A stretch of 64,000 nucleotides of DNA from Neostapfia colusana (Eukaryota; Streptophyta; Magnoliopsida; Poales; Poaceae), in contig JASWHV010000004.1 in the NCBI GenBank assembly GCA_030760725.1, forward strand, positions 55,085,136 to 55,149,135. Direction: 5' to 3'. Made by a program: the position numbers and the translations under genes. Positions 30,800-41,813 of the stretch are shown here, one piece after another. How positions within the stretch are numbered: position 1 is the stretch's first letter; every line of letters begins with the position of its first letter. The notes beneath the pieces were generated by a model. The model was not told the DNA's origin, ran no database searches, and was given only the letters and a program-made list of their open reading frames with translations.

Positions 30800-31137
30800 A
30801 ACAACAACAACAAAGCCTTTGTCCCAAGCACGTTGGGGTAGGCTAGACACGAAACCTAATAATTTTTAATATTTTTTAAATGAAGTAAAAGAGAGGAGGA
30901 GATATAAGAGTAACCAAAAAGAAACTAAGATTCTAGCACATGAATTGTTACTTTCCATGCAGTCCTATCATGAGCTAAAGCTTTAGATACGTCCCAATGT
31001 CTCAAGTCTCGTTTTACTGCCTTCTCCCAGGTCAACCTTGGTCGCTCTCTACTCCTCCTAATATTTTCTCTGCCCCTTTAAAATCCTACTATTAACCGGT
31101 GCTTCTAGAGATCTCCGCTGGGTATGTCCGAACCACC
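30800..31137 (-). mobile_element. 5'-truncated RTE LINE fragment
   Basis: It begins on the left with an AAC-repeat tail and 'aagcctttgtcccaagcacgttgggg' and reads, on the minus strand, the C-terminal end of the RTE protein (RWFGHTQRRSLEAPVNSRIL). It is clearly diverged from 26733-30114, so it is a separate older copy. It stops at about 31137 against copia A' gag. The word 'aaatcctactattaa' occurs at 31081-31095 and again at 31142-31156, around its truncation point. Confidence 0.8.
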
Positions 31138-31141
31138 TTTG

Positions 31142-32057
31142 AAATCCTACTATTAAGTCGTTGACGGCGTAGCGCCGCAACGAGAGGAGGACGAGGTCGT
31201 GCCAGCGAACGTAGGAGGTAGAGGTGGGGTCGAGGGTGACCGGAACCAGGGACCAGATGTTCTGGACACCGGCCGCCAGGGCGTGGAGGTTGGCGACGAC
31301 GGAAGACACATAGGAAAGGTGATCCGCACCGCTGTCGTGGACGACGGGAGGACTAGCGACTATGTCTCCAAAATGATGCCCGACCACCTCGAGCTGACGG
31401 GCGAGGGCGTCAGCGGAAGCGCGCTCCTGCTCCCAGGCGAGAGCGATAGCACGCTCGCGCTCCCGAGTGGCAGCCAACACGGTGACGAGGGCGGAGTGAG
31501 TCCGCTCAGAAGGGATCGTAGTCGGGTCCGCGGAGGCGAGCTCGGGACCGCATCAGGACTGATCGGCCGGGGAGGAAACTCGAGGTGGTGGCCCGAATCT
31601 GGCTAGCGGGGGGGGGGGGGGGGGGGGGGCGGCCAGGAAGAAGGAGCGGTCTGGTGGAGGGAGCCAGCAACAGCAGCACCATTGGGGTGGAGACTCGCAG
31701 AGGCGCCAGGGAGGTGGACTGCGGCGGCGTCAGACAGGAGCCCTGTGGCGGCAGTGCTAGGGAGAAGACCGCAGGCAGCGGGTGCGGCGCCCAAGTGAAG
31801 GGGATCGTGACCGGAGGCTGCGGCACTAGGGAGGTGGCCAGAGGCGACGACGCTCAGAGGAAAGTGGCCCACGGCGGCGGTAGATCGGACGGCCACCCCT
31901 GTCACAGACAACTCGCGGAGGAGATCCAGTGTGGACGTCGCGACCTAGGCTCGAGGAGGGACGCCAGAGAGAGGGAAGGGTCCCGCCAACGGCGCGTCGG
32001 CCATGGGTGGTGGCGGCACCTGATGGGAAAGAGAGAGAGAAGGGAGGGCTAGGGTTA
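31142..32057 (-). pseudogene. Copia A' gag N-terminal part, downstream of a shared LTR
   Basis: Following the LTR at 32072-32246 and a PBS (TGGTATCAGCAGCC, 32058-32071), the minus strand reads a Pro/Ala-rich N-terminus with a 20-base G-run (31610-31629 on the plus strand). Then come a coiled-coil part (RERERAIALAWEQERASADA) and the start of the capsid (NIWSLVPVTL...SYVRWHDLVLLSLRRYAVND), where it is cut by the RTE fragment. Similarity to gag of A is high in type. It forms an LTR-internal-LTR-internal row with copia A. Confidence 0.75.
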
Positions 32058-32071
32058 GGCTGCTGATACCA

Positions 32072-32246
32072 TACTGGAAGGGGAAGCTGAGAATGAATGA
32101 ATCTGATTTAAAGAGGGCTAATGATAGTTGTATTAGATGATAATCAAATGCTGGGTACAGGTCTGATTATATAGAGGGATTGGGAGGGGAGAAAAGACTA
32201 AATGACTAATATGCCCCTGTGATACACACTTAATTACAGAGTCTAA
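32072..32246 (-). repeat. Copia A 3' LTR, also serving as 5' LTR of A'
   Basis: On the minus strand it reads TTAGACTCTGTAATTAAGTG through 'ccctctatataatcagacctgtaccc' to CTTCCAGTA, then a PBS. It matches the LTR at 38007-38174 except for about 27 missing bases and a different right end. The expected leading TG is replaced by an expanded G-run (a plus-strand C-run at 32247-32260). Confidence 0.75.
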
Positions 32247-32273
32247 CCCCCCCTCCCCCCGCAGTCACAACAT

Positions 32274-35200
32274 CTAGCCACTGCTGATGTTGAGACTGGA
32301 CCGAAACTCAGAGAACAGCGACGACGGGAGGCCCTTCGTGAAGATGTCGGCGAACTGTGTCGTTGTCAGGACGTGGTGTACCCGAACCTCGCCCCGTGCA
32401 ACCCGCTCACGAACAAAATGAAGGTCGATCTCCACATGCTTCGTGCGCTGATGCTGGACCGGGTTGGTGGAGAGGTACGTGGCGCTGACGTTGTCGCAGT
32501 AGATGAGGGTGCTCTTGATGACGGGAGTGTGGAGCTCCTGAAGTAGCTGCTGAAGCCAGGAGGCCTCAGCCACGTCGTTAGCCACGGCGCAATACTCCGC
32601 CTCAGCACTCGAGCGCGACACCACGGGTTGTCGCTTCGAGAACCAGGAGACGAGGTTGCCGCCCAGGAAGACGGCGTACCCAGAAGTAGAGCGTCGTGTG
32701 TCCGGACAGCCTGCCCAGTCGGCGTCAGTGTACACAACCAGCTCGGAGGTCGTGTCACGTCGAAGAAGGAGGCCGTAGTCGAGGGTGCCTCATAGATACC
32801 GAAGAATCCACTTGACAACGGTGAGGTGCGGTTCCCTCGGGTCATGCATGTGGAGGCACACCTGCTGAACCGCATATGAGATATCCCGCCTGGTGAAGGT
32901 GAGGTACTGAAGAGCACCGGCAAGACTCCCGTAAGAAGTGGGGTCAGAGACGGATGTCCTGTCGGTAGCGGAGAGCTTCGCCTGAGTATCCACAGGAGTG
33001 GAGCACGGCTTGCAATCAGCCATTCCCGCTTGCTGGAGGATATCTAGGCAGTACTATCGCTGGTGAAGGAATAGGCCGCCTGGTCGGTCCTCGACCGTAA
33101 TACCCAGGAAGTGGTGGAGACGGCCCAGGTCCTTCATAGCGAACTCCTGCTGCAAAGCAGAGATGGTTCGCCGAAGCAGAGTCAGACTAGATGCTGTCAG
33201 TACAATGTCATCGACGTACAGTAGGAGGTAAGCTGTGTCACTGCTCCGTCGATAGACAAACAGCGAAGTGTCCGACTTGGCTTCAACAAACCCCTGTGAA
33301 ACCAAGAAAGAGGCGAACCGGCTATACCAGGCTCGTGGTGCCTGCTTCAGTCCATACAGGGATTTGTTCAGGTTACAGACCATGTCTGGGTGAGCTGAAT
33401 CTACAAATCCTGCCGGCTGACTGCAGTACACCGTCTCGGTCAGTGTACTGTGGAGGAAGGCGTTCTTGACGTCCAGCTGGTGGACAGGCCAAGAACGTGA
33501 GAGAGCTAGCGACAGTACGGTACGAACTGTCGCTGGCTTCACCACCGGGTTGAAAGTCTCGTTGTAGTCGACTCCAGGGCGCTGAGTGAAACCCCGGAGT
33601 ACCCAACGAGCCTTGTATCTCTCCAAGGTGCCATCCGCCTTCTTTTTATGCGTGAATACCCACTTGCCTGTGACAACATTGCCACGACCAGGACGGGGAA
33701 CCAGGTCCCAGATCCGGTTGGCAAGCAGGGCCTCATACTCTTCCTCCATAGCGCGGCGCCAGTTAGGGTCGGCGAGGGCGCTGCGCACGGAAGTAGGTAT
33801 GGGTGAGATCGAAGAAGGCTCGGTCGGTGGAGATGTCATCAACGAGAAAGCGGCACCATCGAACCGCTCAACTGGCCGAAGAGTCCAGGACGCACGTCGA
33901 GTCACCATCGGGTGGACGTGACCAGGATCCCTATGGAGGAGAGGGGGGTTGTACACCGGCCGCTCGGGTACAACCATCTTCTCTCGTCGTGGGTAGACGA
34001 GAGTGGGTCTCGAGGCCGCGCGTGGCGTCGCTGGAGCAGGAGCCTCTCCCCGCGCTCGTTGCTGGTAGACAAGTGCGTGGTCAGCAAAGCGAGAAGTCGT
34101 CGTCGGTGCCGCGCGTGGCGCGGCTGGTGGCGTCGTGCAGGCTGCAGGTGACATCGGGGAGGCAGTTGGTGACGCCGCAGGTGCTGATGCCGTACGTGGT
34201 ACAGCTGGTGACGCCGGGGGCACTTGAGGTACAGTAGGTGACGTCGGGGAAGCCGAGGCCGTGCGTGGCGCAGCAGGTGATGTTGGAGGCGTCGATGCCA
34301 CACGGGGTGCAGCGGGTGACGCCGGAGACGTCGATGCCACACAAGGTGCAGCAGTCGGTGTTGAGGGCACCTGAGGCGTAGCTCGTGTCGATCCTGTAGG
34401 AAAAATAGGCCAAGACAGCTGGGAGGCAGCCTCGGGGTCAGTAGGAAAAAGGGAGTCCAGCTCTGTGGTGGAATCGGAAGAGGTGGTGGAGAAAGGAAAA
34501 GATGACTCGTCGAAGACGACGTGCCGAGGGATCAAAAGACGGTGGGTAGTGAGATCTAAGCACCGGTAACCCTTATGATCAAGGGAATACCCGAGAAAAA
34601 CACACCGTGTCGAACGGGGCGCAAGCTTATGTGGGGCGGTGGCAGAAAGATTAGGGTAGCAAGCGCATCCGAAAACTCGAAGGTGATCATAAAGAGGATC
34701 AGTGCCATATAGAGCAAAGTAGGGGGTGGAGGTGCGAATCGCCTTGGTGGGAAGACGATTAATCAGAAGTGTGGCAGTATGAAGAGCCTCCACCCAGTAT
34801 CGTGCTGGAATAGATGCCTGGAACATCAGGGAGCGTATGACATCATTGATGGTGCGAATCATGCACTCTGCCTTGCCGTTTTGAGGAGGTATATGGACAA
34901 GACATGCGTAGCTGTACCCCATGTGCGGAGAGAAAATTACGAAACACGAAGTTATCAAACTCGCGTCCGTTATCGCACTGGACAGCTCGAATGGTGCGCC
35001 CAAACTGAGTAGAAATCCAAACGAAGAAGTGAGAAAGAGTAACGAAAGGCTCAGACTTCAATCGTAATGGAAAAGTCCAGGAAAAGTGAGAGAAATCATC
35101 AATTATCACCAAATAATAATTAAAGCCTGATATGCTGGAAATTGTAGGTGCCCACAAATCACAATGTATAAGAGTGAATGGGTGCTCAACATGAGTCACA

Positions 35201-35799
35201 GAGGTGGGAAAAGGGAGGCGAACATGGCGACCAAGCTGACAGGCATGACATAGGGAATCATGTGTACCCCTAGAACACGAGGTAACTGAGCTACTGAACA
35301 GCTTCGACATAGCATCTGCACCAGGGTGGCCAAGCCGGCGATGCCAGATAGTGGATGGAGCTGTCGTAGTCAAAGCAAATGGCGATGATGCAGCGAAAGT
35401 AGGAAGCCGAAGTGTGTATAGGGGCCCCGAGCTATCACATCGGAAAAGAGGTCGTCGGGTGGAAATATCCTTCACAGATAAACCAAAAGGATCAAATTCA
35501 ATGGAAACATTGTTGTCAGTGGTAAAACAGCAAACAAAAAGTAAGTTTTGAATGATATCCGGAGCGACAAGAATATTTTTAAGCTGGAAAGTACTCGGAA
35601 GACCGGAATCACCTACTGAGGTGACCGGAAGAACGGACCCATTCCCAACAACGATAGATGAAGGAAAAGAGGGATTGGGAGGGTGGGTGGAAGAGAGTAT
35701 ACCGGGATTAGGAGTGGTATGATATGATGCTCCGGAATCAACTACCCAGTCAGCACCTGGTGGAGTAAGGTGCATGGTGCTGAAGGAGGAAGCAAGCAA
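32274..35799 (-). pseudogene. Copia A pol: protease, integrase, RT, RNase H
   Basis: Reading leftwards: protease WVVDSGASYHTTP (about 35735-35700), pre-integrase WHRRLGHPGADAM (about 35340), integrase HCDLW and QCDNGREF (about 34980), a shift near 34960, PQNGKAECMIRT, a Pro/Ala/Ser linker built from repeats (34080-34390), RT GVDYNETFNPVVKPATV and LLLYVDDIVLTA (about 33200), then RNase H YTDADWAGCPDTRRST and the end FTKGLPSSLFSEF...stop at 32274. In-frame stops occur at about 33058 (HQR-stop-YCLDI, CAG to TAG) and about 32791. It is the most complete Hopscotch/Retrofit-type copia here and a good reference for the others. Confidence 0.9.
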
Positions 35800-37752
35800 C
35801 TATCGATCCCACGTTGACGGTGGCTCCTGAAGAAGTGCCGATGGCTCCGAGTTCCCAACAGGGTAGTCAGTGTCTCCGTAGGTCAGGGTTGACTGTCCGC
35901 CAGAAGAGTATCCAGGCCCACCATATGCCTGAGCTGGCGGAGCACCAACACTGTGGGCTGGTCCACTGTAGCCTGGGGTAGCTGTGAACGCCGGCTGGGG
36001 ACGTGGTGGTCGTGGAGGCTGAGAGCCCGGGGACGGTCCAGGCCACATGTAGATCTGGCCAGTCCACGGGTTGTAGGGTGTGGGCCAGGGTGCGCCTCCC
36101 TAGCTAGTACCACCAGTAGTCGAAGTCGTGGGGTTGCTGCCTGCACTGCTGCCACCACGGCCGCCGTTCTTTCCTCGGCGACGACGGTTTCCACCTCCTG
36201 TACTGGTAGGAGTAGAAGGTGGTCGTGACGATGGTCCACCAGCAGCTGGTAAGGGTGGACGGGGGGACTGCCCGGAGCCATAGAAGGATGTGGCGGGTCC
36301 GGAGCCAGTAGAGCCTCCTGCAGTGATCTCTTCAAGTTCAAGATCAGACCATACCTTCTCGAAGGTAGGTAGTGGCTCCAGTCGGAGTAGCCACGTCTGT
36401 AGGTGACAATAGCGCTCATTCAGACCCTGAAGGACCCGAAGAACAAGAGCGTTGTCGGTGACCGGCTCACCAAGGTCACGTAGGGCATCCGCCATGCCCT
36501 TCATCTCCCGACAATAGGTGGAGATAGAACGATCACCCTGGACGGTGTTCTAGAACCGAGTGCTGATGTGGAGGGCTCGAGTCACGCGGTTCCCTAGAAA
36601 CCGTTGCTCGAGGACTAGCCAGGCCTCTCGAGCAGTGCCGCCACCGCGCTGCCTGACGATGTCCTGTAGCTCCTCTGTCAGGGAGCCAAGGATCTAGGAT
36701 AGTACCAGGCAGTCCATGCTGATCCAGGACACCTGTACTGAAGATTCGTCCTGGAGGACGAGGTCATCGAGGCAGTAGCGCCTCAGCGTGAGGAGCACCA
36801 TATCACACCACCGGGCATATGAGGTGGACTCAGAGCTGAGAACAACCGACACGAGCGTCCGGATGTTCTGAATCCCTGCGACCTACGCATAAAGAGCGGC
36901 CACAAGTGTAGTCGAGTACGTACCAGCGTCAGAGGGAGGCTCTTGGACAGCACTCGTCGATCGGCGAGCACTCTCCTCGAGTTGGTGGGATAGTGACGGC
37001 ACGGAGGCACGCTCCTGCTCTAGGGCAATGGCGAGTGCCCGCTCGCGTTCGCGAGAGGCGGCCAGTGCTGCGGCGATGTCACAGGTCTCCGCAATGTCGG
37101 TGCCGTAGGAAGAAGCTGTGTTCTCAGCAGTAGCACCGGCGGCTGGGAACGGAATCGGCGGGATCACCGTGGTGCTCCCGTCGATGCCGAGGTCGGTCGA
37201 GTCCCGTACCACGGAAGTACCTGCCATGAAGGTGACAGCATTGACGGGGCTGCTGGTGGTACCGACAAGCGGTCCACCGGCAGCTGGACCAGTTTTCGAG
37301 AAAGAGGGGGCGGCGGCACCTCCAGCAGCGAGAGGCCTGGGGGCTGCAGTGCCTCCAGAGTCGGCAGACCAGAGGGCGGCAGACCCCCAGGGGCGGCGGT
37401 GGCACCTCCAGAGGAGGTGCCCCCCCCCCCCCCCCGAGCGCGTGCGGCCCCCATCCGGGTGGGGGCGGCCCGAATCCAGGCGGAGCCGCCCCGATCCAAG
37501 GCGCAGCGGCCCCGGATCCGGATATGGCGGCGGCCCAAGGTGGGGTGGCGGCGGCTCCTTCCTGCGCGCGCGGTCCTCCAGAGGAGGCGGCGCCCCCCTC
37601 CTGCGCGCGCGGCCCCGATCCAGTGGCTGGCGGCGCCCTGGCGACGGCGGGTGGCGCACCAGGGGCGGCGGCGGCGGGCGGCGCACCAGGGGCGGCGGCA
37701 GCTCTGGCGGCGGCGGCCCAAGGTGGGGTGGCGGCGGCGGCGGCTGGGCCAT
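35800..37752 (-). pseudogene. Copia A gag
   Basis: It starts with a Pro/Arg/Gly-rich N-terminus (MAQPPPPPPHLGPPPPELPP) from low-complexity GC-rich DNA including a C-run at 37422-37435. A coiled-coil segment (RERERALAIALEQERASV) comes next, then the capsid (NIRTLVSVVL...SYARWCDMVLLTLRRYCLDD, EELQDIVRQRGG, YCREMKGMADALRDLGE, VLQGLNERY). It ends with a Gly/Arg-rich part and PTPYNPWTGQIYMWPGPSPG. There is no CCHC knuckle, as in Hopscotch/Retrofit-type elements. At least five stops (mostly TGG or CAG to TAG) break it. It precedes the protease in the same direction. Confidence 0.85.
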
Positions 37753-37794
37753 TAGGATTAGGTTTAGCCCTGATCCTAATTATTCCTAGCTAAT

Positions 37795-37806
37795 GCTCTG
37801 ATACCA
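37795..37806 (-). other. First (inner) primer-binding site of copia A
   Basis: TGGTATCAGAGC on the minus strand, directly after a TRIM LTR and before the copia leader and gag start. A second identical site is at 37995-38006. Confidence 0.8.
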
Positions 37807-38006
37807 TGTTAAGCTACTATGTACTGACCAGTTGACCCCAAAAGTTTAAGCTGATAGGGAAAGGTGGGCAATTCACTTATATTTCAACACTCCCCCTCAT
37901 GTGCAAGCTCTCTTGGGCCGCAAACATTGAATAGGAGTCGGCTGCAATTTATTTAATAAGTCGCGTCCGCCAGGATTCGAACTTGAGACCTCTGGCTCTG
38001 ATACCA
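37807..38006 (-). mobile_element. SMART/TRIM-like internal region plus one LTR, fused into the copia A leader
   Basis: On the minus strand, after the copia LTR and a PBS (37995-38006), the sequence continues CAGAGGTCTCAAGTTCGAA, an internal part ending in a polypurine tract 'catgaggggga', and then an 83-base LTR (37807-37889) from TGTTGAAATATAAG to GTAGCTTAACA. A second TGGTATCAGAGC follows. This is the internal region and 3' LTR of the very small grass LTR element known as SMART (recalled). Its own 5' LTR is absent and the copia LTR stands in its place. Confidence 0.75.
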
Positions 38007-38174
38007 TGAAAGAGGGCTAATGATAGCTGTATTAGATGATAATCAAATGCTGGGTACAGGTCTGATTATATAGAGGGATTAGGAGGGGAGAAAAGACTAA
38101 ACTACCCCTAACCCTAATCCCTCTTTAATGACTAATATGCCCCTTTGATACACCCTTAATTACAGAGTCTAACA
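38007..38174 (-). repeat. Copia A 5' LTR
   Basis: 168 bases, on the minus strand TGTTAGACTCTGTAATTAAG to CATTAGCCCTCTTTCA, next to a perfect PBS. It has a TATA-like 'ctatataatc'. It matches 32072-32246 apart from a 27-base block missing there and several substitutions, so the insertion is old. Confidence 0.85.
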
Positions 38175-38275
38175 CTGATGATGCGTTAAGGGTACATATA
38201 TGGAGGACAAGTCTTGAGGGCCAAGTGGCCTCATGGCTAATAACTAAATTGCCCTCTAATCCCTATCCTCCTAAC
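38175..38275 (-). repeat. LTR fragment at the 3' end of copia B
   Basis: The minus strand starts TGTTAGGAGGATAGGG and carries the block 'ttggccctcaag...ccatatatgtaccc' seen in the P-family LTRs (7118-7474, 55597-55745). It is cut by copia A at 38174. It differs in type from the LTR at the other end of copia B (44478-44766). Confidence 0.6.
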
Positions 38276-38280
38276 ACATA

Positions 38281-40508
38281 TACGCCAACATGAAGAACTC
38301 CTGCTGAAGAGCTGCAATGATGTGATGAAGCAAGGCCGATCTGGAGGCAGTCAGTACAATATCGAAACCCCCATGGTAGACGAAAAGCGAGGTGTCGGAC
38401 TTGGCCTCCACAAAGCCACGTGACAGCAGAAAAGTGGTGAACCGGCTGTACTAGACTCGGGGGCCTGCTTAAGTCCAAAGAAGGACTTGTTGAGGCGGCA
38501 AACCATGTCAGACTGAGCGGGGTCGACGAAGCCTTTGGGCTGACTACAAAAGACCGTCTCGAATAGCGTACCATGAAGGAACGCGTTCTTGCTGTCAAGC
38601 TGGTGAACCGGCCAATCCTGCCAGAGAGCGAGCGAGAGGACGGTGCGGACTGTGGGTGGCTTGATAACCGGGCTGTTGGGTGAAGCCATGGAGGACCCAA
38701 CGAGCCTTGTACCGCTTCATGGTACCGTCGACGTTGAGCTTGTGCTTGAAGATCCATTTGCCGATGACGACATTAGAACCAGGTGGACGAGGCACCAAGT
38801 CCCATGTGTGGTTGGCAATCAAAGCTTTGTACTCGTCCCCCATGGCTCGCCGCCAGTTGGGTTTGGCGAGGGTAGCACAGTAGGAAGTGGGTACCGAGAA
38901 GAGAGCAACTGGTGCTGTCAGCAAAGCGGAGGCAGGCTGTCGGTACCCCTGCTTCCCTCAAATGGTCGTGCCGTGTTGGTTGTTCACCGGAGCAATCGGG
39001 AAGATGCCCTTGGGGGGCGCGCATCTGCTGGTCGGACGGTGCCAGACAAGAGTCGTCAGACCCCCAGTAGCACAGGTGGGAGGGTCAGTGCTACGCGTGG
39101 ACGCCATGTGTGGACCTGAAGCGGGAAGACAGTCGGTGCTGTTATCGAGGTGTCGAGGGCCGGGGAGTGGCCCTGTCCTACAGGCGCAGTCGCGGACCGA
39201 GGCGGGCGTGGCTCAGGCGTCGGGGTGGCAGCGTCGCGTGGCGACGCAGGGAGTCACGCGACGGCTGGGACGCCACTAGATGGATAGGCCGCCACGCTGC
39301 CAGAGGGAGAGGCCTAAGCAGGACTCAAGGCATCGATCGGTGGCGCAGGGAGGCGTGCGGCGCTGCCGGAGGGTGAGACTGGCGCTGGACTTGGGCGCTG
39401 GAGTTGTGCGCCATGGTTCGGACCGCCGGGTACCTGCGACAGTGAGTGGAGTCCAAATAGCGGGTTCCGACTCAAACAAAAAGTGTAAGTCATCATTTGT
39501 AGAGGTGGGCGAGGCCGCAAAGGGGGAGTCGGCCTCATCAAACACGTGTCGGGAGATCACGACGCAGTTTGTGGAGAGATAAAGGCAACGATACCCCACC
39601 CCTTGTGATCGGAGGAGTAGCCAATAAAGACGCACCGGGAGGAGAGAGGAGCGAGCTTATGGAGGGCGGTGGAGGACATGTGATAGCAGGCACACCCAAA
39701 GACCCGTAGATGCTCGTAGGAGGGAGGTGTGCCATAGAGGGCAGTGTGTGGGCATGATGTGGCTATGGCCTTTGTGAGTAGTTGCTTGAGAAGGTATGTG
39801 ACAGTGTGAAGACCCTCGACCCAATACCTAGCGGGGAGTGACGCTTGAAAGAGCAAACACCCGATGATGTTCGTGGAACGAATAATGCGTTCGACTTTAC
39901 CATCCTGTGGAGAGGTATGGGGGCAGGACATGCGGAGGAAGACGCCAAGAGTGAGAAGGAAGGTCCGTTTGGAGGTGTTGTCGAATTCCAACCCATTCTC
40001 GCATTGGAGGCTTATGATAGTGCACCTGAACTGATTGGACACAAAAGTGAAGAAATGCGATAAAGTGGTGAAGGTGTCAGACTTGTTCCGCAAAGGAAAA
40101 GTCCACAAAAAGTGTGAAAATTAATCTAGAACCACCAAATAATATTTGTAACCGAAAATGCTTAAAACAGGATATGTCCATAAATCGCAATGCACCAGTT
40201 TAAATTTTTATGTGGTGCGGGATAAAGATAAGGCAAATGACAACCTAATGTGGCGACCAAGCTAGCACGCATGGCAGAGCGAGGGGTCGGCGCCTTTATT
40301 ATATGTGGTGGCAGAGGAACAAGCCGATTTGGACAACGCGTACGAGCAGGGGTGACCAAAACACGATGCCACGTGGAGGATGATACGGACGTCAATGCAC
40401 GAGCTAGAGGTGATCTAATCCAGGACGAGAGGCACAAAGTGTAGAGGGAACCGTCACTATTGCACATGAGGATCACGTTCCTGGTAGCCAGATCCTTCAC
40501 AGAAAGAC
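38281..40508 (-). pseudogene. Copia B integrase and partial RT, heavily decayed
   Basis: The minus strand reads the pre-integrase region (VKDLATRNVILMCNSDGSLY, about 40500), integrase (FRCTIISLQCENGLEFDNT and DGKVERIIRSTN, 40070-39870), a linker, then RT ADPNWRRAM-like KPNWRRAMGDEYKALIANHT (38865-38800), KPPTVRTVLSLALWQDWPVH and LNKSFFGLKQAP (about 38470). It stops after QQEFF at about 38285, directly before an LTR start. The second half of RT and all of RNase H are therefore deleted. Many shifts and stops are present. A young LTR element (40514-42677) separates it from its protease and gag. Confidence 0.8.
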
Positions 40509-40754
40509 CAAACTGTTGGAAATCCTTGGATTAATTTTCCCTAATCATCTCTTTCTATTTTCCTCTTGATTTATTCTCAATAGGGGGTGTATATAAAGCC
40601 CCAAATTACAAAGTCATAATCTAATATTAGCTAGACTCCTACTCTTACTTGACTTGGGCTCTATCTCTAACATTAATTACTCTAGAAAAATGGGATTATA
40701 TCTAACAATCACCCCCTAATCTAGTTTTTCTAGTTCACGCTCACAATAATTAGG

Positions 40755-41040
40755 ATGGAGACACACTTCCACCATAAACACACTTTCGGGATGGACACAA
40801 CTGCACCCCCAGGATGGTCACATCTACACCCTGCACAACTCAATTTTGGGATGGGCACGTCTTCATCCTCAGGATGGTCGCATCTTCATCCTGCACACAA
40901 ATTCGGGTTGGTCACATCTTCAACCGCAGGATGGGCTCATCTTCATCCTGCACTCGATCTCGGAGTGGGCACATCTTCATTCTGATCACATACTCACACA
41001 TTCGAGATGGTCACATCTTCATCCCGAGCACAACTCCCAT
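40755..41040. repeat. Minisatellite of about 57-bp units
   Basis: The plus strand repeats 'ggatggtcacatcttcatcc' with spacers. Four to five units of about 57-62 bases begin at about 40790, 40848, 40905, 40962 and 41003, each with an internal half-repeat. The units are diverged. It lies next to the polypurine tract of the gene-capturing element. A plus-strand open frame over it merely reflects the multiple-of-three period. Confidence 0.75.
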
Positions 41041-41297
41041 TGGTCTGCTCTTCCTCACGCGACAGAGCACCCAATATTTTTCTTCTTCACCTTCATCGTC
41101 GTGGCGATAACACCTTGGGTCAGTGATCTCGTACTCCTACAAGATCCATCCCGTGCTACGCCGACTCCCGAGTTCTCCACACACGTAGAAGCAGAACCTG
41201 ACCAAACGCCACTGCACCACAACTCCCATGTTGGAAATCGACTGTGCGTACTTGGTCGCGCTAGCTTCCAGATGCCGCCGCCGTGGAACCGCTGTAC

Positions 41298-41504
41298 TCA
41301 AGGCTTGCTCCGCCTACGTAACGTTAAGAAGTACACCAAATCGTGCAGGTCGTAGTTCGCCAAGAGCTCCCACGGCGTCACATTATAGAAGTCTGCTTCT
41401 ATCACAATGCATGCCTCGCGTGGTGGAAAACCACACAGCTGTGGTCGGAGAAAGTGAAGCACCAGCTCGTCCTCTGTTCGCTTGAACCTTGAATCAGTCG
41501 CCAT
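41298..41504 (-). pseudogene. Captured NAC-domain fragment
   Basis: The minus strand from ATG at 41502-41504 reads MATDSRFKRTEDELVLHFLR, then PQLCGFPPREACIVIEADFY and NVTPWELLANYDLHDLVYFL, ending RRRSKP and a stop. NAC transcription factors start their domain with (P)TDEELVxHYL, then an ...EVD(L/F)Y...PWELP segment, then a WYFF...R.RK.P block, in this order and spacing. About 70 residues, subdomains A to the start of C, are present without a break. The rest of the NAC domain is missing. The lack of retroviral proteins around it points to capture of a host gene exon by the LTR element. Confidence 0.6.
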
Positions 41505-41813
41505 ATTCCCTGTACACATCATGTGTATTTCTAGGGAAGAAGCAAAGAACTCCGGGTACACCTTGTGTGCACCTAGCAAATTCTCAAGTATTTCTCTCTT
41601 TCCTCACCGGAACACAGGAGGGATTCTTTTTCAGAATCTGACTTCCTTTGGGTCTGCTGCTCACCATGTGGTTTCTACCAAGTCTGACACCTTTTCTTTC
41701 CTCAGCTGCCAGCTGCTTGCCTCTGTGCTCGCTGTCGCGCTTCAAGGCAGAGCTGCCGCCGCCTCCTCCCGTCGCAACCTCGACGGCACGCCCTCCATGA
41801 CCGCGACGGTCGC

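Noticed and set aside
31199..32052. Plus-strand Gly/Arg-rich frames
   Set aside because: They are shadows of the copia A' gag on the minus strand in GC-rich DNA.
37890..38006. A tRNA gene, suggested by 'agttcgaatcc' near 37975
   Set aside because: There is a B-box-like word but no A box or cloverleaf; the stretch is the interior of a SMART/TRIM element after its PBS.
40755..40985. Plus-strand 76-codon repeat protein (SHLHPA repeats)
   Set aside because: The frame is open only because the minisatellite period is a multiple of three; it has no partner in the element's sense direction.
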